Source of the DNA: Paragonimus skrjabini miyazakii
Lineage: Eukaryota > Platyhelminthes > Trematoda > Plagiorchiida > Troglotrematidae
Length of the DNA stretch: 64,000 nt
Assembly: GCA_014338405.1 (NCBI GenBank)
Contig: JTDE01000935.1
Location: 104,017-168,016, forward strand
Reading direction: 5' to 3'
Shown one piece after another: positions 10,975 through 22,439 of this stretch (position 1 is its first letter; every line of letters starts with the position of its first letter). The position numbers and the translations under genes are program-made. The notes under the pieces were generated by a model. The model saw only the letters and a list, made by a program, of their open reading frames with translations. It had not been told where the DNA came from and made no database searches.

Positions 10975-12200
10975 TCACATTATTCTGAAATATTAGTTCA
11001 TACATATTTTTTCAACACCGTAAAAAAAACATCAATTGCTTTTTACTCCATATTCTAAAGTTTCAATATTCGTGCGATTGTTTGGTTTATTTTACCGGCT
11101 TAGCAGACACTCTTCAGTGCACAGACAATGCGTAGCTCAGCAATAAACTTGAGTTTTGGGGTTGGTTAAAGTCAATATTGTGTATTACCTGCATTTTATT
11201 TCACAGTTTTCCCCCAACTTTGTCTCGAGCGACTCAATATAGATGGAGATCGATTCCATGTCTGTCAAATGCCCTCATCCACCTTATCCATTCCACTGCC
11301 ACAATTTGCATGTCTGAATCATAGTCCATATAGTCTCTCAATTGGGCTAATATCAGAGTTCAAATATGGTCTGATCATCTTATCATACTAGAACCTCAGT
11401 GGTCTATGGGCTTCAGGTATGTGGCGCATTTCATCTACTTGCTTCGTGCAATTACAATCACAGTGAAACATAGCTACACAGAACTCGGTGTCCTCAGCTT
11501 TCACGGCATGAACAATTTCAGGCTATTAGGGTAAACTGGTGAACTGAGATTATCGTTGTGCTAACTCTGCACAATTATCTGATGCCGATATGGAGTCCTT
11601 TGGACAAATCATGCCAGAAACGGTGTCAACCACATAGATAGTCCAAATAGAAATTACTTGTTCCGGAGAAGACCACTGTGGTGGTCAACTGTTTCGGACT
11701 GTTCGTAATTTTCGACATTGTACTCAGCCGTTTCATTGGAAAAGCCGCTATGTTAAAAGCCATCACATTACACTTTCTGACGCCAAAATCCATACCGATG
11801 TGAATAAAATCATTGCAAGGCGTTCAGTGTGGTAAGGTGACTGCTATAATGGTCAATCTATATATACACATATATGTGCTTGGGGTTTAACGGTACGTCT
11901 GATAGCATAATCAGACCCAGAGAAATAATTTGTTCTGTACCGACAATAACACCCTATCAACATCACCGACAATATGAGACAGAATGATATTTGCTTATTC
12001 GGAGAACAAACGTCGGCGTGTGTTTCAGTTGAGTGGGCATGGTATTTAATATGGTAAATCTCAATTTCTAACGAAAAGGAAACGATCCTTGCGGTAGTAT
12101 TACATTACTGGACATTATCATTTTATTTTTAGCTATATTAATAAAGGGTTGACCCACGCCACTGGAGGTAGTTGGTTTGATCCTGATGTTGGAATCTGGG
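10975..12200. other. unassigned interval
   Basis: No gene, RNA or repeat is recognised. Sequence before 11200 is AT-rich. A polyadenylation-like aataaa is present at about 11142, without a recognisable gene next to it. Confidence 0.3.
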
Positions 12201-12215
12201 GCTGATGATGCTGTT

Positions 12216-13116
12216 TTACTGTCCGCTGTGGTATTGAATTAGCTGGCTGATGGTGGATTGGAGCACGGTGCGTTCAAGCTCTCCCATGAATATATTGGCC
12301 AGGAGAGGTCCGAACGTGGATCTCATTGCTACACCATGTGTCGGCCGATACAGCGCATTACTGAACAGCAGTTGTACATCAAAAGTACAACGAAACAGAA
12401 GCTCTTCCAACTTCAGTGGTGGCAACCCAATGTTTATTTCTGTCTCAGACACTAAATCACATATAAGATTGACAGTTTCTAGCAACGGTACGTTCGTGAA
12501 TAACTACACTACGTCCAGTGAGTATGATTTCTGTGAATTCATTTCAACGTTCTGTATGCATTCGACAAATTCAAACGTATCAGGTGGAGTGAGTGGGGCT
12601 ATCGATTTTCGGACGGGTCCATGCAGTTTCACTAGCCATCTCACTGTTGAGTGGTAAGACGAATCCATCATGCTAAAAATCGGACGAACCGTTACGCCAG
12701 GGTTGTGGACTTTTGGCAGTCCACAAACGCGGAGTATAGTAGAACCCTGTGGACGTAGTTGCTCATATGTCGCAGGAGTTATCAACTTTTCGTCCTTTAG
12801 TGACTTAAGGTGTTTAGTGAACCGCTGTTCGGCATATTCGATTTTATCCTTTCTGTCGACAACTCTAGGAAACGTAGTCTGGTCCTGATGTAACCGCCTC
12901 TCTTCAGGATGATGATTCCAGCGTCCCTATCTTTTGTGCGATGAGGAGAATATCTGGATACTGTCGGAACATTTTCAATGAATCCATGTGCTTCTCAGTT
13001 GAAGGCCCTCTCTGTGTTGATGTACGCTTACAGGCCCTACACCTCCCGTGGCCAACCAGTTGTAAAATTTCTGAAACTCCATGTCTCCGTAACCCGATTA
13101 ACACGTTATCACACAC
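12216..13116 (-). pseudogene. Penelope-like element 3: RT domain remnant
   Basis: Minus-strand frames give, in order: DILLIAQKIG (N-terminal region with the decayed ADKG-type motif, about 12950), then 12785-12504 with ILRVCGLPKVHNPGVTVRPI and SYSLDVV, then 12485-12216 with ETVNLICDLV and GVAMRSTFGPLLANIFMGELE. These are PLE reverse-transcriptase motifs up to the MGSxLGPLLA-type block. The expected YxDD block and the GIY-YIG domain should follow below 12216 but are absent, so the 3' part is lost. Confidence 0.75.
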
Positions 13117-13258
13117 CGGTCACATGATTCATGTAAACGCAACACACACCCACACAAACAAACCCGCCACCACCCGGGTAGACAGTCATCTAGAGTTTCT
13201 ATTAACGTTGCGTATAACCATATTCCTGTCCAATTAATCGCTTGTAATTGTACATGAC

Positions 13259-13283
13259 TGATGAGAATTACCGAAAACAGCTG
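13259..13283 (+). ncRNA. hammerhead-like motif, orphan copy
   Basis: The sequence reads CTGATGAG, AATTAC, CGAAA, then ACAGCTGT (an 8-nt palindrome) and C. The core fits CUGANGA...GAA, with one extra A before the palindrome, but flanking stem I pairing is poor. It closely resembles the right end of the intronic repeats at 3473-3505 and 20365-20397. It lies just upstream of PLE 3 on the opposite strand. Confidence 0.4.
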
Positions 13284-13867
13284 TCTGCAACCTTGACTTT
13301 TGTAATTTGATCAAATTGAGTAAAATCAGGGCTTAGGCTGAAATCAACCTAATGATCAAAACAGCACGCCCATCCCTGGCATGAGCTGTATCAGCTGTTC
13401 TACGAAACCACACTGTGAGCTCGGTGACTTCGCATTCGTATTCGGTCATCTGCCTATTTCATTGTCCTCTTCAGATTCCAGCAACTAATGCAGGTGTCGA
13501 TTATCTCACTGGAATTTCCCTGACTAATCTCTTATTTACTATATGAACTTAAGTGCTCAACAGTAGCGTCACAGTCAGCTCTTAACCGAAGCTACCGCTC
13601 TTTCTTTCCGCCAATGGTAGTTTGACCCTACTGTCGCGACACTGCGTAGCATTGTTTACCAGTTGCCCGAGGTAGACATCCTACGAATGTGCACCAGAAC
13701 GAAAGGTAAATACTCGGATTTATTATCATTTTTGCATACTACTGTGTTTCTGTCAGTCAGTCAGTTTATGAGGCTTCGTTTTTGTATGCATACGATATCT
13801 GACAATATGGATACATTGGTCAGTCCTGGTTTCCTCCCTACTGAAATTTTGTGTAACAGACTCCTAT

Positions 13868-13975
13868 TTACTTGTTACTTTGGAACTAAACAGGTGTGCC
13901 CCACTAATGGATGTTTAACCGAATTTGTATGTGACAACTATACAGCCTGGTTTAACAGTTCAGAGACCAGGACAA
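13868..13975 (+). other. possible cysteine-rich exon, unrecognised
   Basis: After an acceptor-like aaacag near 13891, the open frame 13663-13983 reads VCPTNGCLTEFVCDNYTAW, FNSSE: three cysteines and two N-glycosylation sequons. It resembles an extracellular-protein exon. I cannot assign a family, and the larger frame around it may be chance. Confidence 0.25.
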
Positions 13976-14331
13976 GTGTCTGAGTGATCGTGACACATCC
14001 TGTCGATTTGTGACATACTGTCATTCCCACCGCGTCCTTTCGCCTGCTCCAACAAATCAATGACAGTCATTGAAAAGCAGTGATTTGGCAAGTCATGGTC
14101 ATGACCACAGCAGTCGTACTTCACGTGAACTATTCACCCTTGTGTGCAACAAACGATCCCCGCAGGCCTAGATTCTTGCACAGACCATCACTCATTTCAC
14201 GACATATCAATCCCTTGTGGTTTCAGCTCCATCAAATTCGTTACTCAATCGTATGAAAGCATTGCATCTAATTGTACTTACGAAGCGGCTGATTTCACTT
14301 GACTTTGTTACCCGCTTTGTTCATTTCACAC

Positions 14332-14471
14332 AGAAAACACTGTTCTATACAAGTGTGGGCTATTCAATTCAATGCAGAATAACCCAAACAAGCATGTTTA
14401 CAACACCGTGGTTTTGTTCACCAATCATGAATTTACAACCATCCACCCCAGACTTCTTCAAGTGTGTGGAA
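14332..14471 (+). other. exon-like segment related to 54145-54309
   Basis: After an acceptor-like cacacag, one frame is open and contains NTVLYKCGLF, NKHVYNTVVLFTNHEF, IHPRLLQ, then a donor-like gtgtgt. The TVVLF...LLQ part resembles the frame at 54145-54309 (ETVVLFSSVC...WRLLQLISRTC). Both lie about 2 kb or less upstream of another repeated segment (16480-17300 and 54440-55200), so both may belong to one duplicated locus. The protein is unrecognised. Confidence 0.35.
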
Positions 14472-14662
14472 ATACATAGGCATTAAACAGACAGCCGGAG
14501 CACAAACGCAGTAGTTGTCATTGATTGCCTCATTGGTAAAGGTAACAGTGTCACGGAGACAATGAGGACTGAGTAGTTAACGGATCCTTTCACTGTTCCG
14601 CGTAGTTGTCGTGACAACATTTGTTATATTAATTTGCGCATACCTGTAATCAGTCTTCATGT

Positions 14663-14860
14663 GTGGCTTACCACGTAGACACTGTGACTAGCTGCACAGA
14701 CGTGGAACCTGCGTTTGGTTTCTTTTTCCAATTTACTTATGCGGGTCAAATTTACTCATATGTGCCGATTCGTCGGTCGGTGTTTCATGATCAAATGTCC
14801 CAGGTCGTAGTGTTCCTGATGGTGGTTATACCCGTATTCATGTTTCACCCACATGGTTGA
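14663..14860 (+). other. exon-like open frame, unrecognised
   Basis: The frame contains CTDVEPAFGFFFQFTYAGQ and IYSYVPIRRSVFHDQMSQ, then runs into a hydrophobic stretch. Composition is protein-like. There is no known motif and no paired copy was found. Confidence 0.2.
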
Positions 14861-15276
14861 GTTAGAAACAAACATACAGGGGTATCCTGTTGAGCAGTAA
14901 ACCTATGTTTGTTACTGTGGTAAAACAATGACTGGGCATCGCGAGACAAACTATCTACTGCATAGTCCCCATATTCACTGTTCCCTCAAGTGTATGATAT
15001 GCTGTTTCTGTTTCCCACACTTTAAACTGTAACACTGAAATTGCCTTCCATGCTAACTGGGAACGACACAGTGAATCATAATTGGATGTTTGTGTGGAAG
15101 TAGCGGAAAGTCGACCTGAGGTCATTAGTTAATCCCGAGATATGCGAGTTGTTCCCATACTGAGGGAGGAAGTCATCGACCAAAGTTGAAACATATTCCA
15201 CTGCCATTTCGAATGTGCAATGTAATTAGAGGATGATTCCACTCATTCATCATGCTGTGAATGTTTATGAACTTCT

Positions 15277-15500
15277 TAGGATATCCATTTGCCAGTGGCG
15301 TTCTTCGGAGCATATTCTGTTCTATATGCATCTCATCACGGATGCAAAATACACCTGATCATATGAACTAAGGTCTTGACCAAACGACGCTTGTATGCTA
15401 TAGGGTTAAAGCTGGACAACTGAAGATACTGATCGCTCCATGTTGCTTTTTAATGGACGGATTGCTGCAATGTCTTATTCTCAAACCTCTGAATACTACT
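15277..15500 (-). pseudogene. Penelope-like element fragment
   Basis: On the minus strand, across frame breaks, the sequence reads like the PLE region after the RT palm: WSDQYLQLSSFNPIAYKRRL, VKTLVH, then ANGYP-like NATGKWIS. The nucleotide sequence aligns with the fragment at 44790-45010 (shared aaggtcttgaccaaac) and with 5390-5560 in PLE 1. It is a short, dead scrap. Confidence 0.55.
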
Positions 15501-15719
15501 CACCACCAGTCTATCCAGAGGAGGTATTCCCCTCAAATAAACAATTATATTTCGCCAAATAACTGTTTGCAAATACTGTTTGCAACCTAGGCTGTAACGG
15601 TATGCTCAGAACTACCGTTTGAATACACAAGACTACCACTGAACAATGTAGACGCAGTATCGTTCGAATAACTTCTCTGTTGGAAAGAACATCCATGACA
15701 AAATGTCAACAAGGAATCA

Positions 15720-16330
15720 GCAGATAATGAAGAGGTAACTTGAGCGATATCCGTATATAGATTGATGAAAGAAAACTATTTGCATGTCCCTTAATTTCAA
15801 TTTATGATCCCACATGATCACATGCACCAACACATTGTAACTTACCGTAATCTTCCGATATCAATAATTCTCTAGTACTCGATTCATACACGCCGGAAGT
15901 TGACTGCTGGTTTGAAAATGCCTATTTAAATTCTTTCTGAGAGACTAAACTATAATTGCATTGGTGCACAAAATAGACTGGACGTGAAATGAAATTATCT
16001 AGTTTCTCATCGACTCCTTGCAAGGGTTGAGGAAATGTAAGCCCGGTCGTATCTGTGCTCTCATTGATTAACTAGGATGAAGGAGACCTTGTTCACAAAT
16101 ATTGTGGTACTCAGATTCAGTACACCATTCAGTCTCCGGCGTTTCTTTTCGGAGTGCAGTCACCTAACGTCAAATTTATTCTCCTCCGACAAGTGGAGCA
16201 TGGCGTTGAAAACCTTCATCATGTTCACGTAATCACCAAACACTTTCTTCAAGGAAATCCGAAACAGCAGATTACTGCATGATAAGATCAGTCCTGAAGC
16301 GATTGGGAACTTGTAGTGGTCTTTTGTCTT
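15720..16330 (-). repeat. repeated coding-like segment, homologous to 51930-52500
   Basis: The nucleotide sequence aligns, in the same orientation, with 51930-52500, including the shared tctccggcgtttcttttcg. On the minus strand both encode related peptides: EKKRRRLNGVLNLSTTIF here and EKKRRRMDNALILKTAIS there. Further on comes RVLENY*YRKITVSYN here and RLLENHWDWKIPVSYS there. This copy has more stops. I do not recognise the protein. Confidence 0.55.
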
Positions 16331-16479
16331 TTATACAGGTGCCCTGTTTTGTTTAAAAGTTAAAACGTTATCCTGAAGCAGAGGTGATCGGAAAGTGTTT
16401 TTGGATGCCGACGGTTTTCAGTTTGACATTCTTCCAACGATTAACCATTCTAAAGGGAAGCAAAACTACCTACCCAGTC

Positions 16480-17300
16480 TGTGGTTACCGTATATATCTT
16501 CACAGCCTTGAGTTCAGGACGGTCAACCAGTTCTCACATACACTCACGGTCTTTCATTGTATACCACTGTAACAATATTCGGAGTGGTCCAGGCGAATAT
16601 TTTTACAAATATGTGACGTTCACTTTCCGTCCTAGTTGCTTATGTAGCCACTATGAACCATAATTATGAGGTTATAATTGTTTGCATTGTAAAGACGGCT
16701 TTAGTACTCGTCTTTACATTTGTCAGGGTAATACGTGCGAAACTATGCAATTAACAGAGTCACGTTAGCATCAAGTCCTGATTTTTGGCATCAACGGCGC
16801 ATATCATCGTGGAATTTTATTTAAATGCAAAACAATTACGAATTCTTCCGTTGAACACATTCTCCAATTAATCAGCAACACCGGAAGACTGTCTACCTCT
16901 TCACTCTCTCTCTTACTCATTGTAACCGAGTACCTCTAATACAGATTACTAGCATTGCGCTTATTGTACACATTTTTGGGCGCAATCGCGCCATGCCCGC
17001 TGTTGTGGGAGGATTGATTGTACAATCAAGACTGTCTTGCACAGAAACTGACAGTGAATCACAAGCTGTATCAACAGCAAACTGGCTGCGCACACTTAAG
17101 TAAGAACTAACATTTTGTAACTTAAACCACCTGTGAGATTTATCGGTGGAGATGTAGAGGTGGCTTACTCTGCATAAACAGTTTGTGGGTGAGAGTAGTT
17201 GTACATCACGCGTTAATTTTGTGCATGCAGTGGGCAACTGAAATGAATTGTTGCTAAAATCTTCCGACAAGTTCGGAAACCGGAAGATATAAATTGTGGT
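16480..17300 (+). repeat. repeated segment, homologous to 54440-55200
   Basis: This roughly 800-bp segment aligns with 54440-55200 over most of its length (shared ttttgtaacttaaacca, tctctcttactca, accgagtacct). A common + strand frame is detectable: RLSCTETDSESQAVSTANW here against RLSCTQTDIESQAVLTASW there, followed by FCNLNHL in both. In this copy the frame ends at a TAA that overlaps a donor-like gtaaga. Either a duplicated gene piece or an interspersed element; family unknown. Confidence 0.55.
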
Positions 17301-17759
17301 ACTACTCAATTGAACGGAAATTTAGTGTCATGGTGACCAGACAGTTATTAGAATCAACAGTAGTGTTGCTCAGCTCCGGCCAATCTCCGCAGGTGCCTTT
17401 CGATGAGCTCGTAATATTATGGTGAGTTGTAGAATGTCCGGAAGCATTCAAGTGTCAGCAAAACGAATTGTATTGTCAAAACCGTGTGGGGTAGCTCGCC
17501 TTTCAATATTAGCAGTTGCAAAATAATGCACTTGTGTCACCTAACTTGTGATGACTGACACAGATAAACTGATACAGATAAACTACTCCTTTCCGCAAAT
17601 AAACGATGACTAGGAGTCCTAGTAGAAGATGATATAAAACTTTTAAAATTGTATCTGATTGGACGAATGATTAATTATTCGGTCTGGTTCACACGTGAGC
17701 GTCTGTGTCAATGTAAGGTATCGCTTTTCATGAATCACATTCCTATATTACTTTATCAC

Positions 17760-18290
17760 GTGGAATTACCTTGACTGATTCACATGTGTACATGCGTTGC
17801 ACTGTTATATTGCCTGCTCGTATTACGACCACAACTCTTTTCCGATGACCATTCCCTAATGAGATTGGAATGGAAGGATTCCTTGATTGGAGAATATGCC
17901 GCAAATCCGTGTTCGCGCACAGGCTACTACATATGGAATTATAGTCAAGTCGGTGTCAACCATTCACAGACGGCAACCAGCTGCTGTTGAATGTGTTTCT
18001 GTTCCAAACAACTGAGTTACCAGATACAAGGCCATTGAACAACACAGCAGTGAACAGATCAGTCAAAACGCCAGAACGCTTATCGTTTAACATCAACCGT
18101 AAATACTGTTGTTTCACCATAGAAAGGGGCTGTTTTCCCAGTAAATTCAGATTGCTTAGTGCGCTCAGATTTCTATTATGTATTTTTCGAGTTGCAATCT
18201 CAGTCTGCGACAATTTCGAACTGAAGAAAAATCCAGCCCAAATGGTCATCGCTGATACTGGATTACATAATTTGCAGATTGATGTGTAGG
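17760..18290 (+). other. exon-like open frames, unrecognised
   Basis: The frame 17784-17990 contains LEWKDSLIGEYAANPC, SRTGYYIWNYSQVG, and the frame 17987-18289 contains TTELPDTRPLNNTAV, RKYCCFTIERGCFPS. Both are protein-like and cysteine-containing, but no family is recognised and the opposite strand is also open in part. They lie just upstream of family copy 2. Confidence 0.2.
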
Positions 18291-18619
18291 TAACGCTTTC
18301 TAGCTGTTACAGCCTGTTTATGTTGGAAACACTGTACGCAACCGAATCGGTCGAACATTTCAGATGTTTGTTCATGAGGAGCAACTTGCAATAAATTTTT
18401 CTTTACCGACTTGAAGTACACATCACATCGCCTCCCTTGACGACTTATATGCACGTAAACAGGGTTGCAAAGGTCGATGGTTATATTGTAGATTTCATGT
18501 TGTTTGCAATTCAGTTTGGTTTGCAGTTTCGTTGATTTGAGCGTCGATCATATGAAAAGTATAGAAGCCAAGCAAGGCAGCCTCATATGCGTGGCCATGA
18601 AATTCACAAACAACGCAAA

Positions 18620-21588
18620 ATGAGAGCTTTTTCTGTTTTCCCCAGTCTTCTCGTATTGCTTGCTGATGCACTGGGTGAGTTTTGGTTGATATGACATGTT
18701 TTAGTCAGGTAATGTTGTACTTACAAAGAAAATCAGGCATAACGGTTGTTAAAAGAATGTTGGACTTGGTGTTGTATGGTAATAGTTGTCACAAAATTCC
18801 GAAGCAATCTTACCTGCCTATTCACTCTAGCTTATTGTTTGTTCGACAGCGTAAGCTGAATCGGTTCCCAAGACACTCAGTTTGTTATTCATGTCCATCA
18901 TAATACAACATATTTTCCGGTAATACTGTTAGCTGTTTGCTTTCATGTATGTATATGTGCAGAAATGTCTACCGTATCAAAACTGCGGTGTTGAATTCAC
19001 TTTCTAGAAATAAATGTATTTATTTTCAATATCAACCCTTCCACAGTGGCTTCTTGTATTACGAGTTATCACCGGTTGAAGATACCGAGAAGTTAGTGCG
19101 GGAAAACAAAACTATACAAATTCAAACTGATGCTTGTAGTCAAGTAGGTAGCCTTCAATTCAGCAAGTGTTTGTGTTTATCATTCCGTTGAAACAGCTGA
19201 AAATCTTCATCTTTCGTCAATTATTTGGTTTTTTCTTAGACCTGTTAGGACCAACTATTTAATTGGTTGGAGTAGGCATGCGAACATTGAGATCTTTCGT
19301 TTTGGATATGATATTCGTCGTCAAAACTGATTGTATGATCATACATTTGTAGGTATTCATTGTGATTCTGAGTTGATAGGTTTGAAAAAATATGTGATGT
19401 GAATAATAAGGTCCCGATTGTTCCTGAAGTGCAAATTACAATTTCTGCCATATATCAACATAGTTGTCACAACACGAAATTGAAATTAAAGAACAAAACT
19501 GTTACCAGCGCACGTATTTGGATGAAACAAAGCCGTCAATTTCTGTTCACAGATAGCCGGTTTGGTTCCAAGGTATCAAGCACAGAAGAACATGTACCAT
19601 CAACGTCTGCAAGCAATAAACGCATCTAAACTACACAATATTGGCCGCAGATGATTTCCCCCGAAAACACGATTCATCGTGTCTGACGTACGACATTGTG
19701 TTGAGTAATCTGCTGTGGCTTCCCCCAACATTCGTTGGCAACTACTTCCCAGTAGGAATTCAGATGGAAACCGTTTAGTTGTGCCTGCAAATAATTCCTC
19801 CACTCAAGTGCTTGATAAATCTTCAAAATAATACACTTCTCACTAAGTGTGCATGAGGTTTTCTATTGGAAATAATTGTGCATTATTACGTTCCTAAATT
19901 CCGTCACACCCATCCCTTTCAACAATAAGTCGTACTCAGCCAGCCGGTCCATGTAACTGGAGGTTTATTGTGCAACATACATTTTTGCATCTTTCAAAAA
20001 CCTGTGAGATTGTAGGGTACACTTACCAGCGTTATAGTTATGTTTCTTTAGGATCGGTTTCCTTGAAATGGGATTTTCAGTTTTAGTTTGTGGATATAAC
20101 TTGAAACTAAAATAATGGACATTTCAACAGTAAAAATAATCAACAACGAATATGTGTTTTGTAAGTAGTTAGTTTCGGTCATTTTAATCAGGCTTTTGTA
20201 CGGGGAGAGTGCGAGTCAAACATGAAAGTTTTACCAAGACAAATGGGTTAGTAACACTCACAGATGTGTGCTCGTCATGAGATATGCGTTGTTCGGCGTC
20301 AATTGGTCCACGCTTGTTCTGATTTCAAGTGAATGTGTGATGATTGGTCCATGTAAATGTAAAAGCCTGATAAGAATGACCGAAAACAGCTGCGCGTCAA
20401 CGTGCATTTTTGTAAAATCCACATGAATCTGGAAAGAAATAGGTTTTGTTATGGTTATTCTCCTAGAAATCCACTGGGCATTCTCATTGAAACCAGCCAC
20501 ACGGCAATATCCGTTTTATTATGATTTCTACCGCACCATTTCTCGATCGTGTCCCGGCTGGCACAGGGTCAACAATTGAGTTTTATCGAACACAAAGAAA
20601 CCACCGTTTTGCGTATTTTAATGTGGTTTGAACTTGCCGTATATGTTTATACTGAGATTACTATGTAACACTGGTATTACCACAGGTAGACAATATGCAA
20701 TACCTATGAAATTCATCAACCGACACAATTCTTTGCGCGTATCTCTACGTGACAATCCGATTGGATGGTCAGTTGTATAGGCGAGCAGGATTTTTGAGGT
20801 GGGACGCAAAAAAACTCGGACGATGTTACCAAAGAAGTAAGAGAGAACAAAAGTTTGTCTTCCGTCGAAAGTCTTATCTACAGTTGCGTAGAAATGCAAT
20901 CATATAGGGTGTATTATCATATATTATAATTCGTTGCAGTTCCATTTGCTAGTTTCATATCCTGTAACAAGTCAGCACATCAGCGGAAGTAGTTAGCTCA
21001 ATTGCAGCTTTTCGGAATTCACACAAACATTTACCGTCCCACTTTCGTTAAACTAAATGCTGGTCCTCCGTCACATTGTTCAAGAAACCAACAAATATAC
21101 TCATATCTCTGTGAACAATTCTTGATTGCTTCTCGTAAACGGAAGCTTAGCGAACAAAGACCCACATAAATTGTCAGAGAGCACTCTGACAAAAGCTTCA
21201 ATAGTAATCAATAGTTATAGACCTGAATTATGTTTTACACTGGCAGTGTAGATGCTTCAATTTTTGTCGGTTCAGGAGATGTGGCACACTAAACAGTTCA
21301 CTTGTTCATATGTTCACGAACAGGTGAGAAGGCAGTTTCTGCAGTTCCTGCGTGTGCAGCCCACTGATGGGGGCTGTATAAAAACAGAACGCCTCAAAAT
21401 CTACGAAGAACCAACTGTTGGAAATCGAACACAAATGGAAGCTCAAATCAAATTCAACAACTCCATGCTGGCCGCTAACGGCATCAACTACACCTGCCCT
21501 CCGTTCAAGGAATTGGTCGAGGCTTCCTTGGATAAACGTTTCTTCTTCGGCCACGCAAGCCGTCTTGGGAGAGAGGTGAAAATCATCG
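18620..21588 (+). pseudogene. secreted-protein family, copy 2, decayed paralogue
   Basis: Segments match exons 1-6 of the 57658-62465 gene in order. Exon 1 (18620-18674, 55 nt) keeps ATG, a signal peptide (MRAFSVFPSLLVLLADAL) and gtgagt. Micro-exon 2 (18850-18879, 30 nt) has a CAA-to-TAA stop and donor gtttgt. Exon 3 (from 19047 to 19143; LYYELSPVEDTEKLVRENKT) has lost bases at its 5' edge, which breaks the phase. Exon 4 is a remnant near 19930-19952. Exon 5 (about 20709-20848) has a 2-nt deletion and its gtaagt donor is now aaaagt. Exon 6 (21324-21588, 265 nt) is fully open, with FNNSMLAANGINYTCPPFKEL. A transposase insertion follows at 21777, and exons 7-8 were not found. Probably non-functional as a whole. 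Confidence 0.8.
20173..20397 (+). repeat. intronic repeat with inverted hammerhead-like ends, copy 2
   Basis: Left end 20173-20192 (minus strand CCTGATTAAAATGACCGAA) and right end 20365-20397 (CCTGATAAGAATGACCGAAA, then ACAGCTGCGCGTC) are inverted versions of one motif. The core base G8 is changed to A, so ribozyme activity is unlikely. The interior aligns with copies at 3214-3505 and 59208-59502. Confidence 0.6.
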
Positions 21589-21776
21589 GTTAGTACGGAG
21601 TGAAGCACTCACACAAGTGGGATTGCTTCTGTAGCAATGATGTGACTGATAGTCCCAGACGTGCTAAAGTTTGACACACCAATACTCACATTATAACAGC
21701 CTTTGTCAGCCATTACTGTGATCCTAAAAGTAGTGTTGCCTCAGTTGTCTGGGCGAGAATTTTTGAATGGAAGAAA

Positions 21777-22433
21777 TTATGAATAATTTGGGAATTGTCT
21801 ACTGTTTTGTTCAATTCGATGAGAGGCCAAAGGTATACTGATCTTCAACTGATCTAGCAGGGTTCGTAGCCAGCCCTTGCAATCGTTGCTGTTGTGTGCT
21901 CCTCGCCTCGACGTATAGCCCACTATTGAGCTTGATGTCATAGCTCCAATCAAATGGAGATTACGGCCTCGGCTGTTTGTTACAGTGACGCATGCTCTCG
22001 TTCCTTTTAGTGAACGTCCCATTGACCCTGTACAGAGCAAATTTAAATTTGTGTCATCTATCCAGCAAATAGTCTTTGAATTTGCGTAACACTCCATCAG
22101 TCGATATGCAAACGGTCGTCGTAGCTCCAAATTCTCATTTGAACTCATGCCAACGNNNNNNNNNNNNNNNNNNNNNNNNNNNNNNNNNNNNNNNNNNNNN
22201 NNNNNNNNNNNNNNNNNNNNNNNNNNNNNNNNNNNNNNNNNNNNNNNNNNNNNNNNNNNNNNNNNNNNNNNNNNNNNNNNNNNNNNNNNNNNNNNNNNNN
22301 NNNNNNNNNNNNNNNNNNNNNNNNNNNNNNNNNNNNNNNNNNNNNNNNNNNNNNNNNNNNNNNNNNNNNNNNNNNNNNNAATACGTCTGCGTGTTCCGGG
22401 ACTGATCCGAGTGTAATTGCGTCCGTCAGCCAT
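21777..22433 (-). mobile_element. IS630/Tc1-mariner-like transposase, interrupted by assembly gap
   Basis: The minus-strand frame starts MADGRNYTRISPGTRRRI, then enters 224 Ns. Beyond the gap it continues with ICWIDDTNLNLLCTGSMG, RSLKGTRACVTVTNSRGR, NLHLIGAMTSSSIVGY and GWLRTLLDQL. This is the DDE_3-type core, with the first catalytic Asp in the IDDTNLNL motif. The second catalytic Asp (DNAPCH-type motif) is missing; the frame ends soon after IPLAS. The element sits in the 3' part of family copy 2. Terminal inverted repeats were not identified. Confidence 0.7.
22156..22379. other. assembly gap (224 N)
   Basis: A run of N. Its non-round length suggests an estimated gap size. It falls inside the transposase frame. 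Confidence 0.99.
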
Positions 22434-22439
22434 GTATAC

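Noticed and set aside
17016..17309. 130-residue minus-strand frame
   Set aside because: The + strand peptide is the one shared with 54440-55200; the minus frame is a shadow.
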